Positions 14,284 to 26,373 of a DNA stretch of 64,000 bases are shown one piece after another. The translations under genes and the position numbers were made by a program. The stretch's first letter is position 1. Every line of letters begins with the position of its first letter. The notes under the pieces were generated by a model. The model was not told the origin of the DNA. It saw only the letters and a program-made list of their open reading frames with translations, and did not search any database. The DNA is from Triops longicaudatus (Eukaryota > Arthropoda > Branchiopoda > Notostraca > Triopsidae). The DNA lies in contig JAGQDJ010000059.1 in assembly GCA_022885665.1 (NCBI GenBank), positions 372,001 through 436,000 of the forward strand, written 5' to 3'.

Positions 14284-17200
14284 TCACGGATTTCCATAGT
14301 ATACATTCTCTCGGGGCATAATAGCCACTTCTTCTTGGTCTAAGGACTGTTTGTCCACTCCCTCGTCGTCGACCAATTGTGCTCGGAAGTACCGGACCTG
14401 CCGTTGGTCTCCAGAGCGGAATAACTCTTTACGGTTGAGTAAGAAGTACGTGAAGAGGACGACAACCGTCATGGCTACGAGCAAGGCAGCCGCAGAGGAG
14501 ACAATTAAGATGGTATTGACGCCGTAGGCGGGTCTTACAGGGTTAACGTAGAAGGGTGTGTCGGTCACGTCGAACTCGGAATCGCCGTCGCAATTGGTGA
14601 CGCTTGGATCTTGCAAGGAGACAAGCGAACGCTCTCTCAGTCTTTCCGGTTTTGCACACCTACCAAAATTTACTGCGTTAGTGAAAATTATTTTCAGATT
14701 ACTTTTCAATCTCTTTCTTGATAATAATTTCTTGTCGTAGTTCTTGATTTCTGTTTTTGACTTTTTGGTAGTTTTTTTGCATTTTTAATGAGTAGTGTTG
14801 ATTAAAAGGGAGAAAAGTGTAAGATTACGTGAGCGATAGGACGAGCTGCGGGTCTTTGGCTTCGATGAGCGGCAGTAAGCTTTTTACGATCCAGGCCATG
14901 CGACAGTCGCAGTACCACGGGTTCTCTTGAATGTCAATAACGCTTAAAGACGACCATGGTAACAAATTGTTGGGCAACGAACTCACGCCATTGGCACGGA
15001 AATGGAACTACGAAACAACAAAAGATTCAGGTTAAATCCAAAAGCGGGTCTTGAAGTCCGTGTAACCGGATTCTTTTATATTTCCTTCTATCCAAGAGTA
15101 CAACACTTATCGTTGGTACAGGAACGCAAAGGTAGTTCAACCTCGTGAAAGTTTTCTTTTTAACATATGTACATAACTTAAGCTTTAAACTTAAAAGTGG
15201 TCTAAAAGTACATTTGACATGAGCAAAAAAGAGAGAAACGCTCTGGTAGCGGTGCGGCGAAGAAAAACCGCGGCGCGTTGTGAAAAAGAGCAAAGAAAAC
15301 TGAACTCGGAACTCGAAACATCTATCAAATCTGAATACAGTGCGGAAAAATAAGACAAAATAAATAGGAAAGCCGTAAATAATGCAAAGAAGCGTGAATA
15401 TGAGAAGTAATTTAAATTTCAACATACAATTCACTATTTCCTGGTTTTCCCTTTCCATTTGTATCTTTTTACCTAAAATAACTGATTTCGTTTTCTTTAA
15501 TGGACATTATTATCATGTTCAGCTGAACCACTTAACCTTTCCGCGAAGAAATTTGTGCAAAAGTGCCGTTTCTGAATGTCGTGTTCGCTTTCAGTGTTGT
15601 GCACGCTTGGTTTAGTTCTGAAAGCCTCATTTAAAAAGAAAACACTCACACATGCCTCATGGAAATAAGAAAATCAACGTTCTTTCAATTCTTCACGGTA
15701 ATCTCTATATAGAATCACAATTCTTTGCTTATTTTTACCCGAAAATCAGCCGAATTGAAAAAAAAAGACAAGTGGCTTTTTTGTTCAAAATTACTCCTGT
15801 TTACTTTTAGTTCTTCTGCTTTTTAATGATGTTTTGCACATTTATGCGGGAATTGAAAGTTAAACGGTTCAGGTGATTTTGCAAGACATATTCAACATAT
15901 GGTCATAATCTTTCGACAGCAAAGTTTTGAATTGTAATATCTAAAGTTTTTTGTCAAAAAGTGTTGAGAAAAGTTTATACATAAATTCCAGTTTAGCAAT
16001 GCCTCACTTTTAAGCATTATATTGAGAAAATCACTAAAATATTTGATCTGAAGGCTCGTAAAAAATCGCTACAGTAAATTCTAACAAAACCTAAAACGAA
16101 ATTTTGGCCATTTGTAGAGTAGCCAGCTTTTGGACGAAAGATTCTTTTGGGGGTTACACAAATCTGCATTGTAGTAGATAGCGCCTGCTAGACATGAAAG
16201 AAGTTTCATGTAAAAAGAGCCCAAATCGCTTAAAAAATCAAATTAAGACTGACGTTACCGTTTTCCTAAAAAAGGTTTACTTTCTTCATCGTTACTATGA
16301 ATAGATTAAAACTTCCAAAGCATATAATAGAGTTTTAAGCTCGGCGTATATTACAGAACGTTAGCACCCGTAGTCTTAAAATAGATCGAAAACATTCATA
16401 TTTTTAATCTGGATTTCTAAATGCCATACGTTCAAATTATCCCATTTTTCCCTTACATGGCAGCGAGACAGTTTTGTACTCCTTGACGTTATAAGCAACG
16501 CAGTTTTACGTAATGAAGGTAAAATTTTAAGTAATTTCAGAGCCCGTAAGTTCCCGTACGAAATTGAAAGCTTTGCATATTGTGAAATACCAACTTATCA
16601 ATTGTAATGCCGAGTACCTTGCTGACGTCATAGAACTACGCCGTTAAAGTATAACATACCATAATAGTGAAAACTATGCAATATATGGAAATGATTTCGA
16701 TGTAAGAAACTCTTTCGACCCAATGAACATCTAAAATACCTAAATTTCAGCTTCTGAGCTGAATTGTTTTTGACCTCACTGAAAATTTCGAGAGAATGCT
16801 TCGAAAAATATTCTGTTTAAATACAGAATCCATTTCGTTACAATTTCCAGGTCTAACGAGTCAAAACTAAATTCAAATTGCAGAAACCTTTTCAATCTGC
16901 TTATTAATTAAAAATTTCCAAATATTGAGTAGAATTTGATAACTCGTGGTGGGTTTTGTTAGTTTTCTGAAATCGATTTTTAATTGTATATTTTTGTGGG
17001 GTGCAAACATCCTCGAATAAAACGCGATTTGAGATGCTTTACTTCTCTAAGTCGCAGGTCTTGGGAGCTATCGACCAAGTTAGCGAAGGCTGAGCCGCTA
17101 ATGCGCTGCAATTTGGGGTTATAAGAGAGCCAAATGGTTTCCATGGATTTCAAGGGGCTGAACGCGTACTCCTGGATGGTTTGCAACACAGGCATTGAGC

Positions 17201-18123
17201 TGATATTGAGTTCCCGCAAAACTCGCAATCCTTCGAAGGAATCTGCCGTTATTAGCTTAATGGGATTGTTGTTGAGGTTCAATCGTTCCAGACGAACGGC
17301 TCGCGCAAGTTCCGAGGGAACTGAGTCAAAATTGTTGTTAGCCAAATAAAGCGCATTGAGGGACTGTAGCGGATGTAGAAAACCATCGGGAAGGGCAGCT
17401 AAACCTGTTTGAGCCAAGCACAACACCTAAAAACAGGAAAACTTGGATAATTTCTATTTTTCAGTTGTTTTCAGTCATCAGCGGTTCGGGGTTCGCCATT
17501 GAAGGCTTAGGTCGAATTCTATTGGCTGCGCTTACCCTCAAGCGGCGCAAGGTTGTTATGGCCGTTACGGTGTGGTAATCCAAAACTGGAAGCGGATTGT
17601 TATTCAAATAAAGTTCTTCTACGTAAACCAAGTGATCAAAAGCGTTTTTGTCCAAGGAATGGATTTGATTGTAACCCAAGTTTAGCGTGGTAATAGCTAG
17701 AGGCTCGTATTCAAGGTCAGAAAATTGGCCTTCAAAAACCTCCCGAAAGAGGGCTTCTTGGGTTAATTCGTTTCTACTTAAATCCAAGTAGGTCAGTTTA
17801 GGTAGGCGTTTGAAAGCATATGCACTGATGGAACGGATTTGGTTATTGCTTAAGGTTAGGCGCGTAAGTCCACCAGCAGATTCAGGAAAAGGCAACAGGT
17901 CTTGAAAGTCGTTGTTTTCCAGCGAAAGAACGAAAGGCAGAGTGCCGTTGGCTTCCGAAGGCCATTCAGTATCCGGAATTTTGCCACCTAACGATTTGCT
18001 GGCACAGTTGATCACCAAAGGCTCTTCGTTCTTGCACTCACAAATGGAGCAAAGTGCAATTTCAGAAACATTTTCAGCCCAGGCACAAACTAGAATTCCT
18101 ACTAGAAATATTTTCAACTTCAT
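14284..18123 (-). CDS. Single-pass leucine-rich-repeat transmembrane protein
   Basis: Four exons in phase: 18123-17536, 17426-17043, 15007-14829 and 14659-14284, giving 508 aa; all introns are GT-AG. The start is the ATG at 18123, followed by a signal peptide (MKLKIFLVGILVCAWA). Next come an N-terminal cysteine cap (Cys25, 28, 30, 40) and a run of LRRs such as LTRLTLSNNQIRSISAYAF. The C-terminal cap NPWYCDCRMAW has Cys357, 359, 385 and 407. One membrane span lies at about 433-458, with a 50-residue cytoplasmic tail ending ENVYYGNP. The 2-kb intron 2 falls between LRRs. The architecture is that of cell-surface adhesion or recognition LRR proteins of insects (the broad class that includes capricious/tartan and chaoptin). 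I cannot name the orthologue. The tail has no kinase or TIR domain. Confidence 0.88.
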
Positions 18124-19386
18124 GTTTATTTTTTACCCTGGAAGGTTAACACGCAATATTAATTGTAGCACACTTTAGGATAGTTAACTCGAACTGTGTG
18201 CGAGACGATGTGTCAGCATCGGATGTTGCCCACCCAATCACATTTTATCAGGGTTGAATCAGAGATAACTGCTGGAGATAACGTAAGGTAACTACGGACA
18301 TATCGGAACAAAGTCCAAACTTTCGTTGCTTCGTTGCAAAATAAAGATATGCGTAACACATTTTCGATATGTTCCGCGTGAACTTAAACGTCATTTCCTG
18401 GAAGTACGTAATAATTAGCCACAATCGAGTGTTTCTCTTAACAAGCCGAATACCGTTGAAAACACAGTTAATTGCATATTAGTCATGATTAGCTGTAAAA
18501 TCTTGAAACTTAATGGAAAAATTAGCTTAAAACTTATATATATTTAGTTAAATTTCGTTGTAACGACCCCTTTTATGACGAATTTCACTACGGCGGCCAT
18601 AGTAGACAGGTTGTGAAGTCCTAAGTTATGTATAGTTATTCAGAAAATTTTCCGATATAACGAGTTTTAAATATGATAAACGGTTTTCTTATCTTTAACG
18701 AATCTTTACTAACAACTTTGGACTGAAACAATAATTGCCATGAATTGTGGCGAATATTTTGATAAGCCATTTGGGCGGTCAAACGTGAATTCGTCAGATC
18801 GGCTTGTATTATATTTACGAATTGTGGAATTTATGAACCTATTAATTGCTCCTAGAAATTCTAAAAAATATAGCTGAAATTAATACATTTTATTTTATTT
18901 ATATCCTCGAAACCGTGCTTTGTGCTCGAAACGTAATTAATCCCAAAACGGCTGCTGAAAGCCCTTCTCGTAGTTGACCTTATACTCGCGACGTGACAGC
19001 ACAAGCTCATACAAGCTGCAAGTTCATCGGCTGGAACGCTTGTCTTACTTGTCTTTGCCAATATTTATCCTGCTTAGGTCTTGTCCTCTGCTTATGGACA
19101 GAAATTAGCAAATGAACTAACAAAAATAAACGCTGCAGCCCAGAACGCCCATCCGGAAAGTCCCAAAGGTTGGAAGCACGGTTTCCTAGGTAAACAAACA
19201 CAGTCAAGAAATATCTTCGGTTCTTTACAAGTTACAAAACAATTAGAACAACTCAAGTAAGTTAGGTATGACTGAAAATAGTATTTAAAGTCTACAAATT
19301 TAATATCACGGCGTTTTGTAAATTTTTTACCTTTTTCGTGTTTTTCAGGAATTTTATAGCATTTTGACTGAAACGTTGAAACAACC
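18124..19386. other. LRR-gene 5' flank and probable CRIPT leader
   Basis: The left part is the upstream region of the minus-strand LRR gene; no TATA box stands out. At the right a possible CRIPT 5' leader exon runs from an acceptor TGCTTAG (exon from 19078) to a donor CCTAG|GTAAAC (ends 19189). A pyrimidine-rich acceptor TTTTTCAG at 19341-19348 begins the exon that carries the CRIPT ATG. One frame of the 19078-19189 stretch is open (SSAYGQKLANELTKINAAAQ) but ends before CRIPT, so I treat it as non-coding. Confidence 0.4.
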
Positions 19387-19689
19387 ATGGTTTGTGAAAA
19401 GTGCGAAAAGAAGCTGGGTAAAGTTATCACGCCAGATACATGGAAAGCTGGAGCTCGAAATACAACTGAAGGTGGTGGTCGCTCGATTAATGAAAACAAG
19501 GCTTTAACTGCCAAAAAAGGCCGGTTTAATCCATACACAGCTAATTTCGAAAAATGCCGCATTTGCAAACAAAAAGTTCATCAAGTTGGCTCGTATTATT
19601 GTCAAAGCTGTGCATATTCCAAAGGCATATGTGCCATGTGTGGCAAGAAAGTAATTGATACGAAAAATTACCGTCAAACCACAGTGTGA
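19387..19689 (+). CDS. CRIPT: CRIPT, cysteine-rich PDZ-binding protein
   Basis: An intronless ORF of 100 aa, essentially the length of animal CRIPT (101 aa in human), starting at ACCATGG in a good Kozak context. Four CxxC pairs are present at Cys3/6, 57/60, 72/75 and 82/85, the zinc-binding knuckles of the family. The conserved start MVCEKCEKKLGKVITPDTWK and the C-terminal PDZ ligand YRQTTV are intact. By family knowledge CRIPT binds the third PDZ domain of PSD-95-type scaffolds through this tail, and it is also a component of the activated minor (U12) spliceosome. An acceptor-like TTTTTCAG 39 bases before the ATG suggests that a 5'UTR intron exists although the coding region has none. Confidence 0.97.
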   Translation: MVCEKCEKKLGKVITPDTWKAGARNTTEGGGRSINENKALTAKKGRFNPYTANFEKCRICKQKVHQVGSYYCQSCAYSKGICAMCGKKVIDTKNYRQTTV

Positions 19690-19895
19690 ACCCTAATCTT
19701 TGTACAAAATGGCCCTTGTATTGACGTAATGTTTTTCCAAATAGATATTTCACTTTCTTAAACCTTGACTTGCTAAATATACTGGTATAGCTTACAGGAG
19801 ATCTCAGTTTACGCGCAAGGAAAGACATTCTTGCAAAATTGTACTGAAAATTTGCGGCAATTCGAAAAAGTAAACTGAAAAACTCAAACGGCATA

Positions 19896-19901
19896 AATAA
19901 A
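19896..19901 (+). terminator. Candidate poly(A) signal of CRIPT
   Basis: AATAAA about 205 bases after the CRIPT stop, just before the decayed coiled-coil sequence begins. Confidence 0.5.
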
Positions 19902-19910
19902 AGTTCAGTT

Positions 19911-20643
19911 TGAAGAAAGTAGATCGGTTTCAACTCAAGGCGCAGTTGGACGAAGAAAACGCAATTGCTGTTGAAACGCACAACAAAGAATAGACGCTCG
20001 TGAAAGATTTATACGCCGAAAACCAACGAAAACTTGAAGAAGCGCAAGACAAAGTCATCGCTGAAAGACGGTTTTGTGGCAGAGAATTGGAATTTTTGCA
20101 AGAACTTGCGTAAGAGAAGGCACAGCTTATTCGTAGTATGGGGTAGAACAAGATGCAAGTTGTTAAACAGCATGAAGAAACACACCATCAAGTAAGCAAA
20201 GAGTCAGCTGGAAGCGAAGATTCGCTGCAATTTGACCAAGTTTGAAGCAGAGAAAAAGCGAACGAATAAGGAATCGGAAGAGAAAGTACAAGATTTACAA
20301 TGGGTACAGGAAGCGGAACTATAATTGAAGATCGTCGGGGAAAATATGAAAAATGAACATCAGCTTCAGATGGAGGTTGTGAAGACGTAAAGTGAAGATC
20401 GGAATCAACGTTTGGAACAGGAACAGACCGAAGTTTCGGCCCAGAGGATCAGCCAAATGTATCTTAAACATGAAGCGGCTGTGAAGGGCGTCCACACTAA
20501 TACGGAACGAAACTGATCAAGTTAAACGAACTTTTCTATCAAGAGAAGAACAAAATTCTGAGGAGCGTGAAGAATTAGTACATGATTACGAAAGCAAAGT
20601 AGACAAATTGGAAGTGCTGTTGAAAGAAGAAGAAAAATTGTAG
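19911..20643 (+). pseudogene. Decayed coiled-coil protein pseudogene
   Basis: About 730 bp read as Glu/Lys/Gln-rich heptad-like coiled coil, broken by stops and frame changes. From 19911 one frame gives FSLKKVDRFQLKAQLDEENA, stop, TLVKDLYAENQRKLEEAQDK, with further stops. Near 20200 the coil continues in another frame (SQLEAKIRCNLTKFEAEKKR) with stops at three or more sites, and it ends ESKVDKLEVLLKEEEKL then TAG at 20641. No intron signals separate the pieces, so a processed or tandem-derived dead copy is likely. The composition is that of a long cytoskeletal or trafficking coiled-coil protein; the parent gene is not in the window and cannot be named. It lies directly 3' of CRIPT on the same strand. 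Confidence 0.7.
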
Positions 20644-23372
20644 GCTTGACTGAGGGGGTGCTCATTTAAGATAATAAATTAAAAATCTTTTTACTTTACC
20701 ATGCTTTTTTCTTGAAGATTAAATATATGTTTCCTTACAGCAAAATACATGAACGTCTCTATTCCAAGTCCAATCTAGCCCTTCCCTCTGATAATTTGTG
20801 TGGGCCTCTAGCTTACAGTCTAATTCTAGTTTTGTAGCCCTTGTTTTCGTTTTCTTGAAGTTCACAGTATCACGTTTAATAGTTAGTTCACCGCTGCATC
20901 TAGTGAATATATTTTTTGAATAACAGTTTTATAAATTCTGAGAGCTGTCCGAACTGTCCTATCCCTTCCCTAACTTCGTGGCGTTTGACAATGACACCAC
21001 CACGAGCGTTGCCCTTTTATATTTCTAATGGATTTTTTTTTCTTCTTCAGCTATACCAATTGTTTGACTGAGTTGGAGCGAGAATGTCCAATTTTGTTTT
21101 GATTGCAACTGGAAACACTTTTAACGATTTATTTAGTGTACCATTAGAAATTTCATTGACAAAATTTTCTCATGAAGAAACACGTTTAACACCATGCTAT
21201 TTTCGCCGCAACGGGTATATACCTTGTAACTAGGGATGAAAATCTAGTTTGAAGGTTCGTTAGATCCTAATTCATGTCTTTATTAACCATATAGCTTATA
21301 AAGAAAGCAGAATCGTTTCCACTTAGTAATTAGATACACAGATAATGGTTCGTGCGCTCCATGAATGAATATTAAAAAAGCGTGAACTGTTACCACGTGC
21401 TGAGTTGCAGGATCGGACTTCACTAAACATTGGTTTGACAACGTGGTAAGGTTGATGGTAGCTGTGCTTTTTTTTTTGTAATAAAACGAATCACGAAAAG
21501 GTTTTCTCCATTTAGACTTTCAACCAGTATTTTTGTACTTGAAATACCAAAAAAACATTACCTTATTTCGTGCCCAAACTGAAATAAACCGCTTAATGTT
21601 CGATTATAGTTTCTGGTTTAATTTCAACGAAATTCGTAATAGTTTAACACATGTTTTGTAATTAAAATATACTGAGGTTGCAATAAGCGGAGGGAACAGT
21701 TTGGTATTTTATATTCGACATTCCTTATTAAGTAACATTTGACCAGTGGGAAATTCACTAAGCTCAGCTCTGTATGATGACACAGGCGCCCATGGCAGCA
21801 TCAACTATTTCGCTAAACTCAAACTTGTACGAGACAAATCTGCTTTATCGTTTTCTGAAGCAAGTTCTGTTAATACACTGTCAGTGCTCTATTTCCGGCG
21901 AATGCCATTTCTGGAATATACAGTGCCACATAGTACCACAAAATATGCAAACAATGAAGAAATTATCGTTTACATATGATAATCTTTTGAGATTGTTGTG
22001 CATACTTTTCAGTTTTCTACGTGACTCCCTATGATAAGATTGTAAAACATGGCTTTGTAATTTCACCTTCGACAACATTTTCGATTTTTCCAGTTTATAA
22101 TTAAAACTTTCACACGGGGAATAAACTTACGGAAAATTAATGCGTTTTTGCAAAAATGGTGGTGAAACCAGCTAAATTCTGTGAATTATCAGATATTGTC
22201 GGAATTATACAAACCTGGTCGTAAAACTGAGATAAAGTCCACTTCACACGTATTGTGAATAACTAAACATTACGAACAAGTGCATTATAAAGCAATGTTT
22301 GAAGTTGACCAAAAAATGCGAAATGTTTCAGCTCAGTTCTAAACTTGACTAAGTCATTTTCCAATTACATCTCTTCAAGACAGATTTATAGATGAAAGCG
22401 AAACTTTAATATCGAAAAATTTTGCTAATTGTTTGGATGTGTTTGCGAAATCGTCTACAAAAACTTCCTTTGTATTTGGTCTAAGCGTTTCAAGTACACC
22501 GTGACCCTAATCAGCGATATTTTCGACAAATAACGTCTTTAACTAATTTTTTTTTAACTAATCGAATTTTTAAAAACGTCATACTGCTGGGAAACATAAC
22601 ACGATATTCAGAGATAAATTACCAAATAACATTTATACTTCTAACTACCTCAAGCTTGCTTTGAAATGTTCACAATGTCACAAGCGTGCACCTGTCACCA
22701 ACCTTGAAAATTGTCTCTCCATGATATAAATCATTTCTACTCTTCCCATGAACGGGAATTGAGTCACAAAGCTCATGAAACTCCGGAACTTGGTACGTTA
22801 TTTAGAACAGCAGTTGACCATAAAAAAAAGACTCATTACGATTCTTATTTTCAGCCGTGGCCAAAGGTAAGTATGCAGCAATTCAGCAGCATTTATTCGT
22901 TTCTCTGCCAGTTTCTGTCTATTACCAGTGCAATGAATGGATTCTGGACTAAAATTGGCACACGAATCGGTCCGGAAAAGTTTTCAATTCATTCACTGTG
23001 GAGCTAAATGTAGCTCTTTTTGTTCAAACAAACTCTTGAAGAAAGGCAGCATTAGGGATGGTTTCTCTCCTTCTATAATATATTTTGGTTCATCAGCTGA
23101 TCGTTGTCCGCGGGGTTTCCTTTGTTTGGGATAGAAATCGAAAACCTATTGATTTTTTCCCGTGCGGTTGTGTCTTGGCATGGGGATTTACTAACAAATA
23201 TTTGGTATTCGTCGTAAATACACTGTAATTTCATTATTACCGTCAGTTATCAATTTTTTAATAGTTGTAATGTCCTTGTCTCTTAGAAACTGCCAACGGT
23301 GTCGCTATTTTCCCGGAAATTTTCCGATTCCTATTCTCAACTAAGCAATAATACGTTGCCAAGGTATTAACC
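20644..23372. other. Intergenic, possible MEMO1 leader elements
   Basis: Mostly AT-rich with no supported gene. At 22855-22866 a 12-base segment is framed by a textbook acceptor (CTTATTTTCAG) and donor (AAAG|GTAAGTATG). It could be a microexon or leader exon, possibly of MEMO1. The frame through it has about 50 protein-like codons before the donor but no ATG at its 5' end. Confidence 0.35.
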
Positions 23373-25257
23373 ATGTCCATAAGACAAGCCACTCACGCCG
23401 GAAGCTGGTATACCGATTCGGGTAAAATTCGCTCACGAATTCCTGTGTTCAAAACTTAATTTCAAAATGATTTTTGAGTGAATTTACGGACTTCCTTCCT
23501 CTATTCTTAGGAAAAGAGTTGAATCGTCAACTAGAAGGATGGCTTACGTCTGTTAATGTAGCCCATGGACCGGCTAGAGCAATTATTGCCCCGTAAAAAA
23601 ACACTATCGTACTAAAAACTTGCGTTGAATTAATTTTTTTTATGTATTTCGATTAGACACGCTGGATATCGCTATTGTGGCGCTTGTGCTGGCTTTGCAT
23701 ATCGCCAAATCAACCCTGCAGTAGTGTAAAATACGTTTTCGTGGATTTTCCTTATTTAAACGTCGCTGATTTTGTTTATTACTTCACAGGAAGCGTGTAT
23801 TCATTTTGGGTCCATCTCACCACGTTCGTCTTTCGGGTTGTGCGCTTTCTACGGCAGTTAAATACAAAACGCCCTTACATGATCTCACTATCGATACGGA
23901 AGGTTGCTTTTTTACGTTTATTCTTTTAGCTTACTCGCCGGTAAAGTCATTATTAACTTTTTTTTTTAATTCTTTACCGAAAACACAAACTAGAGACCTT
24001 TTTGATTTGTGTTTCTGTCTTGTTTTCGATTTCCTGATATGTGTATATACTTTATAAATGTTGTGTAGGCATGTGTTGTGAATTTGTGTACTAAACGTAT
24101 TTTTGTTTGCTTTTCCAGTGTATGACGAGTTGCAAGCGACGGGAAGCTTTGAATGGATGAGTATGGAGACAGATGAGGATGAACATAGCATTGAAATGCA
24201 TTTGCCTTATGTAGCTAAAGTCTTTGAAAAGTAATTTTACTTAAACAAAGAAGCTTCTGTAGTAAATTTGCTGCTTCGTTTCTCAGTTACAAGGACGCTT
24301 TTACGATCGTGCCCATTTTGGTGGGTTCTTTGAGCACAGACAAAGAATCGCACTACGGTAGCATTTTAGCCAAATATCTGGCGGATCCTGCCAATCTTTT
24401 CATTATTTCTTCCGATTTCTGCCACTGGGGACAAAGGTTCCGTTACACGTACTACGACAAGAGCTGTGGTGAGATTCATCAGTCCATTGAGCAGCTGGAT
24501 CACCAAGTAAGCCATCAGTCTTACCTGCTGCTTTTAATTTCTTTGTTGTGTTCTGTATTATTGTTAGTTTTGTTCGTTTGCTTAATTATTATTTTTGCAT
24601 TTATGATGCTGTTCTATAACATATAAGTTACTAGTATAAATACTTCTTTATAATTTTTGTAAATGCAAAGGCAAATAATTAAAGTGAATACGTAAATATA
24701 AAAAACGAAACAGTGAAAAGATAATTAATCTGTATTTTATTGTATCAGTTTTTTTTGTGTACTTATTTATTCCGACGTTTATTAATTTGTTTACTAGGGT
24801 ATGTCGATCATTGAACAATTGGATGCGGTGGGTTTTGCTGATTACCTGAAGAAATATGCCAATACTATTTGTGGGAGACATCCTATTGGAGTTTTATTGA
24901 ACGTAAGTTTGCTTAATTTTACAAATTTTGGGGCAATTTAAGACACAAAAACAAATTTCGCTGGTTTTTGGTTTCTAATTTTCGTTGAAAAGTTAATTTT
25001 GTTTTACTCACTGTAGTATTATGTTTTTGCTTCGTTTTGGTGATTATTAAGATTTTCTGTGCGTTATTTGAAGGCTTTTGGTGAGTAACACTAAAAGTCG
25101 TGGAATTTGGTTTGTGCAGGCGGTGCAGCACCTCAGGAAGACGTTAAACGGTCATCGCCTTAGTCTCAAGTTCTTGAATTACGCCCAGTCGAGTCGTTGT
25201 CGCTCTTCCAGCGACTCTTCAGTGTCTTACGCGGCAGCTTCCTTGGTATTCGAATGA
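23373..25257 (+). CDS. MEMO1: MEMO1 family protein (mediator of cell motility / redox)
   Basis: Eight exons in phase: 23373-23421, 23511-23592, 23657-23725, 23790-23902, 24119-24230, 24287-24506, 24798-24902 and 25120-25257. The product is 295 aa (human 297) and co-linear throughout. The start is the ATG in AACCATGTC; the protein begins MSIRQATHAGSWYTDSG and ends SVSYAAASLVFE. The three residues that bind metal in human MEMO1 (His49, His81, Cys244) are kept as His45 in PHAGYRYCG, His78 in GPSHHVRLS and Cys240 in NTICGRHPIG. Other signatures include TDEDEHSIEMHLPY and SSDFCHWGQRFRY. By family knowledge MEMO folds like LigB-type dioxygenases, acts in the cytosol downstream of ErbB/FGF-type receptors on cytoskeleton and redox, and binds copper or iron. 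Introns are short (64-291 bp). Confidence 0.97.
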
Positions 25258-26099
25258 AAACGAGCAAAAAAGAAAAAAAAAAGAAGAAAAAACTGCTGTT
25301 GGGGCTTATCGTCTGATTTCTGACAGAAAAGGAGAAAAGTACTGTTGATGGGTTTTAAATTGGGGCGTGAAACTTATGTATTTGTTACAAATTTTGAAGA
25401 CCGAGAGAGAAAAAGTTACCTTATCCTTCGTTCTCCATTAAATGCGCGCGACTTGTACGATCTTGGGTCGCGCGCCGGCTTTCGTCTTGATTTTTATTTG
25501 TTTAATTATCCATGTGATAGGTTAATAGATCGCTGTTTGGTTATTTCCAAGATTGTGCCCCATTTCTTTGACTTTCGTTGCATATGTGAGGAAAAGACAT
25601 TGTTTTAAACGAATTCAGGTAAAAATAGAAGTGAAAATAATAATAAAATATGAAGTAACGAAAGAATGTTAATCAGCTTTGTCTTCTTTAACGTTTTACA
25701 TGACAACCATAGTAACGACATAGTTATGAATATGGCACATTGTGGAGGTTTATCAGTTTTTTTTATTTGCTTCGATTTTTGAAAGCAGCGTGAGCATAAG
25801 GTCTTTACTGGCGTTTAATTAACGATTGGTTTCTAGTACTTACAAGCGAGATACATAGTATTAGGTGCAAGACAATCGTGTTGTTGAAACCTACAACAGT
25901 ATTCCTTCTTCGTAGAAGTGTTATAAATGTTTTGTCGTAATTTTAACAAATTCCAGCTTGTAAACTGATAACAGCTTTCTTAGGTTTGAATTAAGTGTTC
26001 AACAGATGTTACCAGTTTATTTTCTAGGGGAAATACTTTTTAGTCTCTTGTCTATTTTTAGCGACTTTTTCTTGAATTTTGTTTTAGTTGATTTTTTAG
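25258..26099. other. MEMO1 3'UTR and spacer
   Basis: The first 390 bp are probably MEMO1 3'UTR. A plus-strand frame at about 25345-25608 is open for 87 codons but T-rich and unlike any protein I know. The rest is AT-rich spacer. Confidence 0.5.
25642..25647 (+). terminator. Candidate poly(A) signal of MEMO1
   Basis: AATAAA about 385 bases after the MEMO1 stop codon, in an AATAATAATAAA context. Confidence 0.45.
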
Positions 26100-26373
26100 T
26101 GAAAATTCAGCAGAAGCCCGGTGACGGCCATTTGGGAAAGCAGAGTTTGGAGACCGCGGGGATGACGTAGGGGACCGATGGCCCGCCTCCAGCCAATGAG
26201 AATCGGCCATTGCTTTGCAAGGTCGTCGCCGCTAGTGGTAAACATACAGCTGGTATTGAGCTGGGAATAGTACTTTGTTGTATTTATTTCTTAAAACACT
26301 TACGAGGCTATAGTCGTTATTAACTCATAAATAACGGAGCCCAGAATACTGTAATTAAGTGTGTGTCACCCTC
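26100..26373 (+). promoter_or_regulatory. Promoter and leader of the Aster gene
   Basis: GC-rich, CpG-containing DNA directly before the first ATG of the Aster gene, standing out from AT-rich flanks. It includes a CCAAT box (AGCCAATGAG, about 26191-26200) and two GGCCATT motifs. No TATA box is evident, as expected for a broadly expressed gene. Confidence 0.55.

Noticed and set aside
19930..20191. Minus-strand Ser/Cys-rich frames
   Set aside because: They are antisense to the decayed coiled-coil sequence; the plus strand has the coherent heptad composition.
25345..25608. 87-codon frame after MEMO1
   Set aside because: It lies inside the probable MEMO1 3'UTR and has no recognisable domain.
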